A stretch of DNA of 64,000 nt. It comes from Psychrosphaera aestuarii. Lineage in GTDB: Bacteria > Pseudomonadota > Gammaproteobacteria > Enterobacterales > Alteromonadaceae. Made by a program: the position numbers and the translations under genes. Within the stretch, counting starts at the first letter, position 1, and every line of letters begins with the position of its first letter. The notes below the pieces were generated by a model. That model had not been told where the DNA came from and did no database searches. It saw only the letters and a list, made by a program, of their open reading frames with translations. Location of the stretch: the NCBI RefSeq assembly GCF_017948405.1, contig NZ_CP072844.1:310001-374000 (forward strand), given 5' to 3'. This document shows positions 51,919 through 60,714 of the stretch, one piece after another.

Positions 51919-52992
51919 GTGGTAGTAAATAAATTTACCCGATTCTTATGGAAGCAATTTAGCCAAATCACTTGGCCAGCTTTAATAACACTACTTGTGT
52001 TGCACGCCACGCTTAGTTGGACACTGCTAAGGTGGGCAAATGAGTTATCGTTACTTGAGTTTCATGAGTATCTATATTATTACGTCGTAACGACCAGTAC
52101 GGTAGGTTATGGCGATTTAAGCCCCGCGAGTGAGGCTGGCAAATATATTGTTGCACTGTTTCAAATCCCTCTTGGTTTAGCGATTTTTGGAGCGCTGTTA
52201 GGGAAAATGGGTCAATCGATTAGTAAGGTGTTGAGGCAAGTTATGACTGGTGAAAAAGATTTTCGTTATTTAGATACACATATCTTAATTTTTGGTTGGC
52301 ATGAGCGCCGAACACCAAAAATAATTGAGCATATATTAGGTGACAATAAGCGCATGCAACGAAAAATACTACTTTGTGTTACCCAAGACATGCAACACCC
52401 ATTTTATGACAACAGTATGGTTGAGTTTGCTAAACTTAAATCCTTCACTGACAACGATGAGTTAGATCGTGTTGCGGCTAATCATGCTGACAGAGTGATT
52501 GTGGATTGTGAAAATGATGATATGACGTTCACTACAGCACTCAAGCTCAGTAAAATCATTGCAGATGACTGCCATATATCGGCTTATTTTGATGAAGATG
52601 AAAAGGTAGAAATGCTAAAAAACTACACAACCAATGTAGAAGCCAATTCGTCAAGAACCGCAGAAATGCTGGTTCGCTCAATGCAAGACCCAGGAAGTAG
52701 CAAACTGCTTGAAGAGATGATGTCGACGTTGTGTGGTGAAACGCAGTTTTCTACTGAGGTTCCAATTGATGCCCCAATTAGCCAATTTGGACAATTATTC
52801 TATTATTTAAAACAGCAACATAATGCAATTTTACTTGCGGTAGCAAAAGATCGAATTGGTATGGAAATGAAATTGAACCCAAGTAACGATTTCGAAATTC
52901 AACCAGGATCTGTTATCCACTACGTATCAAAACAACGTCTTATGGCAAATGAAATAGATTGGCACGCTGCCTGTAAGCACGCCATAAATTAG
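51919..52992 (+). CDS. Two-TM potassium channel with RCK-like domain
   Basis: 357-residue inner-membrane ion channel. Two membrane helices (about 20-38 and 78-96) flank the selectivity filter TTSTVGYGDLSP (residues 61-66 TVGYGD), as in MthK/KcsA-type potassium channels. A cytoplasmic region with an RCK-type Rossmann fold follows (HILIFGWHERR..., VIVDCENDDMTF). GTG start at 51919 with AAAGGA 8 bases upstream. It follows the DUF885 gene by 19 bases and precedes tesB by 8, so they are probably co-transcribed without an obvious shared role. Confidence 0.9.
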   Translation: MVVNKFTRFLWKQFSQITWPALITLLVLHATLSWTLLRWANELSLLEFHEYLYYYVVTTSTVGYGDLSPASEAGKYIVALFQIPLGLAIFGALLGKMGQSISKVLRQVMTGEKDFRYLDTHILIFGWHERRTPKIIEHILGDNKRMQRKILLCVTQDMQHPFYDNSMVEFAKLKSFTDNDELDRVAANHADRVIVDCENDDMTFTTALKLSKIIADDCHISAYFDEDEKVEMLKNYTTNVEANSSRTAEMLVRSMQDPGSSKLLEEMMSTLCGETQFSTEVPIDAPISQFGQLFYYLKQQHNAILLAVAKDRIGMEMKLNPSNDFEIQPGSVIHYVSKQRLMANEIDWHAACKHAIN

Positions 52993-53000
52993 GGTTACAA

Positions 53001-53873
53001 ATGAGTAAAGTGTTAGAAGATTTACTAGGGCATTTAGCTCTAGAAAAAATTGAAGAAGGCCTATTTAGAGGTCAGAGCCAAAACCTTGGTTTTGGTAGAG
53101 TATTTGGTGGCCAAGTTATTGGGCAGGCATTGAGTGCAGCAAAAGAAACCGTCGAAGATAGGTTTGTTCACTCATTTCACAGCTACTTTTTACGTCCAGG
53201 TGATGACAAAAAGCCGATTGTCTATGATGTGGAAAATATTCGTGATGGTCGCTCATTTAGCACCAGACGAGTAAGAGCGTTACAGTATGGTAAGCCAATC
53301 TTTTATATGACAGCGTCATTTCAAACTGAAGAGGTTGGCTACGAGCACAGCCCTGAAATGCCAAATGTTGCGGGTCCAGAAGGACTAAAATCCGAACACG
53401 AGTTTTTCCAAGAAAACATCGACAAAATACCCGGCACTTTGCGATCTATTATTGCAGGTGAAAAGCCAATCGAAATCCGCCATGTTCAAGTAAATGACCC
53501 GTTTTCGCCACAGAAAATGCCGGGGCGCCGTCAGGTCTGGATTAAGTCCAATGGCAGTCTTCCGGATGATGAGCGTATTCATCGATATCTATTGGCTTAT
53601 GCGTCTGACTTTAACTTTTTACCGACGGCGCTATTCCCTCATGGTCGCAGTCACATCCTGCCAGACATGCAAGTGGCTACGTTAGACCACTCAATGTGGT
53701 TTCATCGTCCGTTTAGAATGGATGATTGGATTTTGTTTGATATGGACAGTACTAGCGCTAGTGGCGGTCGTGGGCTAGTTAAAGGTCAGTTCTTTAATCA
53801 AAAAGGTGAGCTTATAGCCTCGGCGATGCAAGAAGGGGTTATTCGAGACTATAAAGCGTTTCCAAAAGATTAG
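53001..53873 (+). CDS. tesB: Acyl-CoA thioesterase II
   Basis: Hydrolyses acyl-CoA to free fatty acid and CoA. 290 residues, equal in length to E. coli TesB (286). Double hotdog fold with FRGQSQNLGFGRVFGGQVIGQAL at the N-terminus; catalytic Asp in LDHSMWFHRPFRMDDW and catalytic Gln in ASAMQEGVIRD. Followed by a bidirectional terminator shared with plsB. Confidence 0.95.
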   Translation: MSKVLEDLLGHLALEKIEEGLFRGQSQNLGFGRVFGGQVIGQALSAAKETVEDRFVHSFHSYFLRPGDDKKPIVYDVENIRDGRSFSTRRVRALQYGKPIFYMTASFQTEEVGYEHSPEMPNVAGPEGLKSEHEFFQENIDKIPGTLRSIIAGEKPIEIRHVQVNDPFSPQKMPGRRQVWIKSNGSLPDDERIHRYLLAYASDFNFLPTALFPHGRSHILPDMQVATLDHSMWFHRPFRMDDWILFDMDSTSASGGRGLVKGQFFNQKGELIASAMQEGVIRDYKAFPKD

Positions 53874-53950
53874 TGAGTGCCAGTGGTTCAACTAACTAAA
53901 ACATGGGATTGCTAATAGTACCGTTGAGTATTATTAGAATTAGCATACAA

Positions 53951-53988
53951 AAAAGCCCCAGACTATTGATAGTCTGGGGCTTTTTATT
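53951..53988. terminator. Bidirectional terminator between tesB and plsB
   Basis: 15-bp perfect stem AAAAGCCCCAGACTA / TAGTCTGGGGCTTTT with a TTGA loop and A/T runs on both sides. Confidence 0.94.
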
Positions 53989-54038
53989 AAACAGTAATAA
54001 GTGTAGCTAAACTTAAAACCCGTTCTATTTAAAAGTAA

Positions 54039-56474
54039 TTAACCTAATGATTGCAACGATTGCAAAATGTCAGATTCTAACAACGAGTTAATTTGATCTG
54101 CCGCTAACTTGCCATCATCAGTAAGGTGCATAAGGCCAGCTTCATCTGTATGCACATATTTTTGCTCTTTTAAACATGACACAAAGCTAGAGATGATTTT
54201 CTTATCAAAATATTCAGGTGCTTTAATGTCATGCAGAGTTAATAGTCGTTTAGCAAGCTTCAAACAATCGCTTTCTAGCTCGCCACGTTGAATACCGTGA
54301 ACTTGTTGGATGCGGTTGAACGTTAATGCATAGCGCTGCAACGTATCTTTCATTATTTTGGCTAATAAACTCAGCTGCAAACTACCCATAGAAGAACGGT
54401 TTTTAATCGAAATAAAGTCGTCTTTCGTTTCTATAATATCGTTGTCAGTAAAGTAATTTAGTGTTTTCTCTACGTACCCATCAACATCGCTGGTGGTAAT
54501 AAACATCTCGTTTTTTAACAATGGCAGAATATGTTTAACCTTTTGTTGAATCAACTCTCGAGTTGTTTTTCCGGCATGAGTAAGCTCTGCCGCAACGATA
54601 GCCGCGATCGCAAATAGATGAACGACGTTATTGCGATAGTAACTCATCAATATCGCATTTTTATTGTCTAACTTAATGATTGTGCCGTACTCATCACTGT
54701 CCGAGTCTACTTTTTCTAATAAAATAGCTTCATCAATTATCTCTGATGCTGATTCACTTGGCGTTTTAACTAAGTTTGAATATGGCACTGATGTTTGCAG
54801 GCCAATATAAAATTCAATTAACGACTCCATTTCAACACGAGGAAGCGCATGGCTGTCAGAAGTTAACAGTGCTAACGCCGATAAATTAACTGTGTTTAAT
54901 ACAGCGGCATCATTTATCGAGCCCATGACTTTATTTGCCGTATGATTGACCACAGGCGTTAACCAAGTTGGCTTTACAACATCAGTTGGATTGATGAGTG
55001 AACGCCACTCTGGAGCTTGATCATTTAAAATTTCATTTAGACTGATAGGTTCACCAAAATTTACATCACCGTGTCCGTAATTCTTAAGATTTTTTAAGGC
55101 TTTAAAAATACCAAAAATAGACTCACTTTCTTTGCTTTTGCCTTTGAGTTCGCTCAGATACGTATTCACTTCCATCACATGTTCGTAACCAATATAAACA
55201 GGCACTAACGTGATTGGGCGATCAACACCACGTAACATAGATTGGATCGTCATCGCTAACATACCGGTTTTAGGTGACAACAAGCGTCCAGTTCTAGAGC
55301 GTCCACCTTCTGTGTAGTATTTAACCGGATAACCCTTAATAAAGAGTTGTGAAAGATACTCACGGAAAACCGCCGAATATAATTTGTTGCCTTTAAAGCT
55401 GCGTCGTAAAAAGAAAGCGCCAGCTTTTCTAAAAATAGGGCCTGCAGGCCAGAAGTTCAGGTTAATACCAGCGGCAATATGCGGTGGAACAAGTCCTTCA
55501 TGGTAAATAACATAAGTAAGTAACAAGTAATCCATATGGCTACGGTGACAAGGCACATACACAATCTCATGGCCTTTTTGCGCCAAATCTCTTAGCTTGT
55601 CGGCATTGTGGACACGAATGCCATTGTATATTTTGTTCCAAACCCAAGTTAAAACGCGAGAACCCATACGAATATAATTTTCGTTGTAATCACCTGCGAT
55701 TTCTTCCAGTAGTTTTTTAGCATTAGCTTTGGCTTCATCTAGAGAAATGTCTTTATCTTCCATTTCCTCCTGTAACGCTTTTTTTAATGCGGGGCTAGCC
55801 AACATACTATTAAAAAAGGCTTGGCGAGCCATTACTTTTGGGCCTGTTGCTACAATTCGCTGGCGTTCAAAGTGAATTCGCGCCACGCGTAATAGCTTAT
55901 GAGCTGTATCTTCAGACGTACCAAAGTCGTTAACCATTTTTTGTAGAGATACCGGCTTACTAATACGAATAAAACTATGACGACCATATAAAAGAACGAT
56001 CATCATTTTTCTAAATGGAGTAGTTTGTAATTTTTGCGTAATGATATCCATTAAGCGCGTTTTACGATTGCTGTTTTTCACCGTGCCAGGGTTTCTTCCC
56101 CAACAAATCATTACCGGGACAAATTGTATATCTTGTCCGGTGCGCTCAACCAACTCAAGCATTGCCTGACCGGTTTTTAAAGCGCGTTTAGCATGGTGTT
56201 TCTCATTCATAAAAATAGAGTCAACGGGCTTTACACCAATAGTGCGTTTTACTGACTCACCTTCAATGTCGATTTTACCAAATGGTGAAGGTAGGTTAAG
56301 GCGTTTAGCCGCTTGTTTTAAGGCTAACTTATCCGTGTACGAGTTAGTCATAAGGACATAAGAAATCGGTTTGCTTGAATCAATACCGTTCTCGGTATTT
56401 TTCTCGTCTGTGACTAGTTGTGTGCGGATAAACGGACGAGTTAACCAGTACATCAATACATTTAAAATGGACAT
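54039..56474 (-). CDS. plsB: Glycerol-3-phosphate 1-O-acyltransferase
   Basis: Membrane enzyme that starts phospholipid synthesis by acylating glycerol-3-phosphate from acyl-CoA or acyl-ACP. 811 residues, near E. coli PlsB (807). Motif I VPCHRSHMDYLLL (HX4D), motif II FFLRRSFKG, motif III KYYTEGGRSRTGRLL, and motif IV VPVYIGYE are all present. Divergent from lexA: about 140 bases separate the two starts. Confidence 0.97.
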   Translation of the reverse strand: MSILNVLMYWLTRPFIRTQLVTDEKNTENGIDSSKPISYVLMTNSYTDKLALKQAAKRLNLPSPFGKIDIEGESVKRTIGVKPVDSIFMNEKHHAKRALKTGQAMLELVERTGQDIQFVPVMICWGRNPGTVKNSNRKTRLMDIITQKLQTTPFRKMMIVLLYGRHSFIRISKPVSLQKMVNDFGTSEDTAHKLLRVARIHFERQRIVATGPKVMARQAFFNSMLASPALKKALQEEMEDKDISLDEAKANAKKLLEEIAGDYNENYIRMGSRVLTWVWNKIYNGIRVHNADKLRDLAQKGHEIVYVPCHRSHMDYLLLTYVIYHEGLVPPHIAAGINLNFWPAGPIFRKAGAFFLRRSFKGNKLYSAVFREYLSQLFIKGYPVKYYTEGGRSRTGRLLSPKTGMLAMTIQSMLRGVDRPITLVPVYIGYEHVMEVNTYLSELKGKSKESESIFGIFKALKNLKNYGHGDVNFGEPISLNEILNDQAPEWRSLINPTDVVKPTWLTPVVNHTANKVMGSINDAAVLNTVNLSALALLTSDSHALPRVEMESLIEFYIGLQTSVPYSNLVKTPSESASEIIDEAILLEKVDSDSDEYGTIIKLDNKNAILMSYYRNNVVHLFAIAAIVAAELTHAGKTTRELIQQKVKHILPLLKNEMFITTSDVDGYVEKTLNYFTDNDIIETKDDFISIKNRSSMGSLQLSLLAKIMKDTLQRYALTFNRIQQVHGIQRGELESDCLKLAKRLLTLHDIKAPEYFDKKIISSFVSCLKEQKYVHTDEAGLMHLTDDGKLAADQINSLLESDILQSLQSLG

Positions 56475-56556
56475 AAAAACCTTAATACAAAAATGAAAGC
56501 AACGGGGGATTTTAACAAAGGTTAACTAAAATCCCACCATTCTTATTAATTTTATG

Positions 56557-56584
56557 TTGCACAACCGGAATGCCTGTATATACT
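56557..56584 (+). promoter_or_regulatory. lexA promoter
   Basis: TTGCAC, 16-base spacer, TATACT. The -10 element lies inside SOS box 1, so bound LexA would block RNA polymerase. Confidence 0.75.
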
Positions 56585-56589
56585 GACAG
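56574..56589. promoter_or_regulatory. LexA-binding site 1 of lexA
   Basis: CTGTATATACTGACAG, a perfect CTGT-N8-ACAG operator overlapping the lexA -10 element. Confidence 0.9.
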
Positions 56590-56597
56590 TTATGTTA

Positions 56598-56613
56598 CTG
56601 TATGGAAAAACAG
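56598..56613. promoter_or_regulatory. LexA-binding site 2 of lexA
   Basis: CTGTATGGAAAAACAG, a second perfect CTGT-N8-ACAG operator, 24 bases centre to centre from the first. It contains the ATG at 56602 and ends one base before the preferred start codon at 56614. Confidence 0.9.
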
Positions 56614-57234
56614 ATGATGCGCCCACTTACTGCAAGACAATCAGAAATTTTAGACTTAATTAGAGATTCAATTACCTCAACAGGAATGCCACCTACACGA
56701 GCGGAAATTGCTAAAACCTTAGGCTTTAAATCAGCTAATGCTGCTGAAGATCACTTGAAGGCATTAGCAAAAAAAGGCTTTATCGAAATGCTTCCTGGCA
56801 CCTCTCGCGGCATTCGATTAACTGAAGAAGTGGCCAATGACGATATTGGTTTGCCATTAGTGGGTAAAGTAGCGGCTGGTTCGCCAATATTAGCTATGGA
56901 ACACGTTGACCGACATGTAAATGTTGATCCTGGTATGTTTTCACCAATGGCCGACTTTTTATTGAAAGTTGAAGGTGAAAGTATGAAAGATATTGGTATT
57001 TTAGATGGTGATTTGTTAGCGGTGCATAAAACGCAAACTGCTAGAGATGGCCAAGTTGTTGTAGCAAGAGTTGAAGAGGATGTAACGGTTAAACGACTAG
57101 AGCGCAAAGGTAGCCAAGTAATTCTCCATGCAGAAAACCCAGAGTTTGACCCAATCAAAGTAGACTTAAACTATCAAGACTTTGCCATTGAAGGATTGGC
57201 GGTAGGCGTAATCAGAAACTCATCTTTGATGTAA
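56614..57234 (+). CDS. lexA: LexA repressor, SOS regulator
   Basis: Represses SOS genes; RecA filaments trigger self-cleavage. 206 residues from ATG 56614 (E. coli 202). N-terminal winged helix [17 protein letters not shown] and [21 protein letters not shown]; cleavage site Ala-Gly in VGKVAAGSP; catalytic Ser in [10 protein letters not shown] and Lys in LLAVHKTQ. The upstream ATG at 56602 lies inside SOS box 2 with no ribosome binding site and only about 11 bases from the likely transcription start, so I prefer 56614 (or 56617). Two tandem SOS boxes give autoregulation. Confidence 0.96.
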   Translation: MMRPLTARQSEILDLIRDSITSTGMPPTRAEIAKTLGFKSANAAEDHLKALAKKGFIEMLPGTSRGIRLTEEVANDDIGLPLVGKVAAGSPILAMEHVDRHVNVDPGMFSPMADFLLKVEGESMKDIGILDGDLLAVHKTQTARDGQVVVARVEEDVTVKRLERKGSQVILHAENPEFDPIKVDLNYQDFAIEGLAVGVIRNSSLM

Positions 57235-57268
57235 CCGAACAGATTAATTTATTTAAGAGTTGTTAAAA

Positions 57269-57688
57269 TCAACTTATTTTAGAAAACTCTTTTAATAGCC
57301 TGATGGGCGGTGACATGCCGTCCACTAGCTTATCCTCATCAATTGCATCAAGTATATCTTTTATAATTTGTAGGTTTTTTGGCTTCTCGCAATCCAGATT
57401 CATCATGTTCATTGACCAACGACTAAATAATCTGAAGTTTGCTGGTTCAAAGTAAACTTTTTTAACTTTGTGATGCCTATCGTCGAGCTGAATTTTTTTG
57501 TACAAACTTAAAATTACCTTCATATCTCCTTCTAAAACTTGGAGAAAAACGCCACCGTTGTAAATCAAGTTTCCTGTTACATCTAAGTTTGTATTGTTAC
57601 TTTTTGCTTTTGTTAATAATTGACTTAACTTTTCGTCACTAAAGGCTTTTGTTGCTCTGCTAATATAGACTAATTGATAAAGGCTCAT
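57269..57688 (-). CDS. BLUF-domain blue-light sensor
   Basis: 139-residue short photoreceptor that binds FAD. The photocycle residues are present: Tyr8 in LYQLVYISRA, Asn31/Asn32 in SNNTNLDVTGNL, Gln50 in GGVFLQVLEG, and the RWSMNMM segment (Trp91, Met93). There is no fused output domain, so it must signal through a partner protein. It lies 88 bases downstream of the TPR gene that ends the TonB2 operon, with no terminator seen between them, and it meets lexA tail to tail. Confidence 0.92.
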   Translation of the reverse strand: MSLYQLVYISRATKAFSDEKLSQLLTKAKSNNTNLDVTGNLIYNGGVFLQVLEGDMKVILSLYKKIQLDDRHHKVKKVYFEPANFRLFSRWSMNMMNLDCEKPKNLQIIKDILDAIDEDKLVDGMSPPIRLLKEFSKIS

Positions 57689-57776
57689 TACTTCGAATCC
57701 TATTTATTGGAGTTGTCATAAGCATAGTTAAAAACAAGCAATGTTGCCGATAAATTGTCGAAGTAATTATTATCGT

Positions 57777-59087
57777 TTAGCTATTGGTTCTGGGATTGTG
57801 ATTTGATGCTAATTGCTCGCTAGTCGACTTCTCTTTTTCTACAAACTTAAGCCATTGAGTAGCCATTTTTTGAACATTTTTATATTCCGCCGCCATATTT
57901 AATGCGTCGATGGCAGCTTCAAATTCTTTTAAGTTAAAGTGAGCCATACCAAGGGCGAGATATAAATTACCGGGATTTGATAGTTGACCGCGCTGTTCTG
58001 CTTCAAATGCAGCACTGATCACTTCCCTATATTTTCCTTGCTGAAGTCTAATTTCGGCTATTTGCTGGTGGGCGATACCAGTATCTTCTAATGCAGATAG
58101 TACTTCTAAAGTCTCTACAGCTTTATCGTATTCTTTAGCGGTTAACCATGCTTGTGATAAAAACTTAACGTTTTTTACGTTTTTGATTAATACATTTTGG
58201 TCAATTCCCTGCTGCATTACCAAGGCCGCTTTGTATGGTAAGCCATTAAAGTAATATATTTGAGCAAGATTTCTAAAGTCGGATTGCTTAGAAATATAAC
58301 CTTGCTGATAGGCAGCTTCTAATACCGCAAGTTGTTTATCTTCGGCACCCGTTTCGCCGTACATGCCAGCTAATTGCACCCAGTATTCAGGCTTGTTAAA
58401 ACGGCGTACCATTTCTTCTAAAATTGAGGCCACTTTTTTAGGTTGTTTTAACTCGAAATAGGCGGCGCGTTGCAGTACAAACCAGTTTTCTTTTGGTTCA
58501 ACTTCCTGAGCTTTTGCTTCCGCTAAAGCCAAATCTATATATTTAGCCGCAGCCTTGTAGTCTTTGCCTTGATAGCTTGCTTGGGCTTTAAGTACATTAT
58601 TCTTAACCGGGATCTCACCTTCGTTAATGCTTTCCCAGCGTTCTAAAAATGAGATGGTTTTCGTGTATTTTTCGCTAGCCATGGCCAGCTGTGCTAACGA
58701 GAAAAGTGTACTTTTTTCTAGTGATTCCGGAATAGGATCTTGAGCGATAACTTGTTCAAAAGCGGACATTGCTTCAGCCATTCGCTCTGCGTTGTAATAT
58801 ATAAAGCCATAAAAGTTATACATCATGGCGGTTTCGTAGCTGTTTAAACTGCCTGATTTCGCTTTTACGGAGTCTAATACTTCTAATCCACCTTTTACGT
58901 CACCATCATCAGCAAGTTGCTGTGCTCTTGCTAACTGGCTATATACTCGTGAGTTTAATGACGGCGTACGCTTTCGCTTTTGTTCCGCGTGCGCGTTGGC
59001 AAAATCAACACTAGGTACAATACCAACAAATGAGCTGCCTAAAAGTAGACCCGTTGCGATGAGAGAGGACGTAATAAGTGTTTTCAC
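57777..59087 (-). CDS. Periplasmic TPR protein of the TonB2-type operon
   Basis: 436-residue exported protein: signal peptide (LITSSLIATGLLLGSSFVG), a short basic stretch (HAEQKRKRTPSLNSR), then tetratricopeptide repeats across most of the rest (for example ALEVLDS-type helices, YYNAERMAEAMSAFEQVIAQDP, and LGMAHFNLKEFEAAIDALNMA). Such a TPR protein is a regular neighbour of TonB2 clusters in Vibrio and Shewanella and is thought to assist energy transfer to outer-membrane receptors. 15 bases after tonB. Its last 25 residues are polar and disordered. Confidence 0.88.
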   Translation of the reverse strand: MKTLITSSLIATGLLLGSSFVGIVPSVDFANAHAEQKRKRTPSLNSRVYSQLARAQQLADDGDVKGGLEVLDSVKAKSGSLNSYETAMMYNFYGFIYYNAERMAEAMSAFEQVIAQDPIPESLEKSTLFSLAQLAMASEKYTKTISFLERWESINEGEIPVKNNVLKAQASYQGKDYKAAAKYIDLALAEAKAQEVEPKENWFVLQRAAYFELKQPKKVASILEEMVRRFNKPEYWVQLAGMYGETGAEDKQLAVLEAAYQQGYISKQSDFRNLAQIYYFNGLPYKAALVMQQGIDQNVLIKNVKNVKFLSQAWLTAKEYDKAVETLEVLSALEDTGIAHQQIAEIRLQQGKYREVISAAFEAEQRGQLSNPGNLYLALGMAHFNLKEFEAAIDALNMAAEYKNVQKMATQWLKFVEKEKSTSEQLASNHNPRTNS

Positions 59088-59102
59088 AGTAGTTGCTCCG
59101 AA

Positions 59103-59714
59103 TTATCCGTTAATTTCAAAAGTAATGCGGTTTTGTACACCACTTACTTCCGTTGCTTCGCCATTGACTACGCGAGGCTTATATTTAAACTTAAGGGCTG
59201 CGTCTAAAGCTGCTTGATTGAACAAACCTTCAGGGTTTGCTTCTATCACAATAGGTGACTTAACTGCGCCGGTTTTATCCACCACAAATTCAACAATTAC
59301 GTAGCCTTCAATACCGCGCTGTAAAGCTCTGCGAGGATATACTGGCGATACTTTAACGATTGGTAAATATTCACCATCGCCTGACTCGAGTGCTAATCCA
59401 CTTTGTAAAGCCATATCACCACTAACATCTGCGCTAAAATCAAAACCAGCGTCACCTGCATCTGCAATGTCCGGAGACATTTGAGGTTGCTCCATCGGCG
59501 GTGGAGGTTCTTGTGGCTGAGGTGGCTTTTTCGGTTTACGATCTTTCTTTTGGACGGTTTCTTCAGGCTTTAAACGAATAAAGTCTAAAACGCTGCCTTG
59601 TGCCGGATCAGTCATTGCTGAGTCGCCCGACTTAATCAGCGCCTGCATACCGTAAAACAAACCCGTTGTGATAATTGCTGCAATAACAACGGCCGTTAAA
59701 ATACGAGTGAACAT
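59103..59714 (-). CDS. tonB: TonB-family energy transducer (TonB2-type)
   Basis: Links the ExbB/ExbD proton motor in the inner membrane to TonB-dependent receptors. 203 residues: one N-terminal membrane anchor (about 7-25), a periplasmic Pro-rich linker (KPKKPPQPQEPPPPMEQPQ, about 60-80), and a C-terminal TonB domain with SPVYPRRALQRGIEGYV and VEFVVDKTG. The short linker is typical of TonB2-class proteins. Preceded by exbD (10 bases) in one operon. Confidence 0.94.
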   Translation of the reverse strand: MFTRILTAVVIAAIITTGLFYGMQALIKSGDSAMTDPAQGSVLDFIRLKPEETVQKKDRKPKKPPQPQEPPPPMEQPQMSPDIADAGDAGFDFSADVSGDMALQSGLALESGDGEYLPIVKVSPVYPRRALQRGIEGYVIVEFVVDKTGAVKSPIVIEANPEGLFNQAALDAALKFKYKPRVVNGEATEVSGVQNRITFEING

Positions 59715-59724
59715 AATAGGTTTC

Positions 59725-60135
59725 CTAGCTTTCTAGCGCCGCAATAGAGACGTCAAACGCGCCCGCTGCTCTAGAGGCATCCATCACCTTAATTAACGTT
59801 TCAGTTGTCGCTTTTTTATCAGCTTGAATCACCACTGAACCTTGCGGGTTTTCAGCTTTTAGACGTTCAATGTTTGCTTGTACTGCACGAACATCAACTT
59901 GACGTTTATTAATCCAAATTTCACCTTTATCAGAAATAGCCACCAAGATACTGGCACGTTCTTTTTTAACAGCGGTTGCAGCTTCAGGTCGGTTAACATC
60001 TATACCTGCTTCTTTCACAAACGAAGCGGTGACAATAAAGAAGATCAACATGATAAAAACAACATCTAACATTGGTGTTAAATCAATGTTCTCTTGCTCT
60101 TCTTCTTGCATCAAATTGGCTAATGGCGCTCTCAT
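59725..60135 (-). CDS. exbD: Biopolymer transport protein ExbD
   Basis: Proton-conducting subunit of the ExbB-ExbD motor. 136 residues: an N-terminal membrane helix with the essential Asp in IDLTPMLDVVFIMLIFFIV, then a periplasmic domain. Located between exbB and tonB, with 27 and 10 base gaps. Length and motif are normal for the TonB2-type ExbD. Confidence 0.95.
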   Translation of the reverse strand: MRAPLANLMQEEEQENIDLTPMLDVVFIMLIFFIVTASFVKEAGIDVNRPEAATAVKKERASILVAISDKGEIWINKRQVDVRAVQANIERLKAENPQGSVVIQADKKATTETLIKVMDASRAAGAFDVSIAALES

Positions 60136-60162
60136 TTTATTCTCCTAACAAATGCCTGGACC

Positions 60163-60690
60163 CTAGTGGTCCATCGGCAAATGGTCTTCTAATAGTTCAA
60201 TTTCACGTTTGGTTTTGCGTTGCACCCATGTGTTAGCAAAAACCCCTGATAATGCTCCAACCATGCCAGCCATTGTTGGAATAGTGGCTTTTGACACACC
60301 ACTCGCCATTGAGCGTGCATTTCCGCTGCCGCTAATCGCCATTACATCAAATACTTCAATCATTCCGGTTACCGTACCTAGCAAACCCATAAGCGGACAT
60401 AAGGCTACAAGTGTTGCTATGAGTGGCAAGTTAACCGTTAATTTTTGTTTTGCTCTGGCAATGTAAGCTTGTCTAATTTGCTCAGCATTCCAAGAGTCTC
60501 TTTCACTTCGAGTTTTCCAGCGGCGAATTAACTCGCCTTGATATTGTTTGTAACCGCTAAGCGTGTATAAAACGCGTTCTAAAATTAACAACCACATTAC
60601 AAAAATCATTGCTGCGATGGCGCTGAGAACAACGCCACCCGTGTCCATAAACTCTCTAATTGCTTCTAAAGTCTCTGTGAAAAACAACAC
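60163..60690 (-). CDS. exbB: MotA/TolQ/ExbB proton channel family protein (ExbB2)
   Basis: Inner-membrane motor subunit that, with ExbD, uses the proton gradient to drive TonB. 175 residues with three membrane helices: about 18-38, 85-108 (PLIATLVALCPLMGLLGTVTG) and 130-150. The conserved GLLGTVTGMIEVF motif is intact. Shorter than classical ExbB (about 240) but typical for TonB2 clusters, where a second long paralogue precedes it. An antisense open frame covers it and is spurious. Confidence 0.94.
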   Translation of the reverse strand: MLFFTETLEAIREFMDTGGVVLSAIAAMIFVMWLLILERVLYTLSGYKQYQGELIRRWKTRSERDSWNAEQIRQAYIARAKQKLTVNLPLIATLVALCPLMGLLGTVTGMIEVFDVMAISGSGNARSMASGVSKATIPTMAGMVGALSGVFANTWVQRKTKREIELLEDHLPMDH

Positions 60691-60714
60691 AGTGCACTCC
60701 TTGGTTGCGATACG

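Noticed and set aside
57241..57290. Possible terminator between convergent lexA and the BLUF gene
   Set aside because: Only 5-7 bp interrupted stems can be drawn and no arm is followed by a clean T-run.
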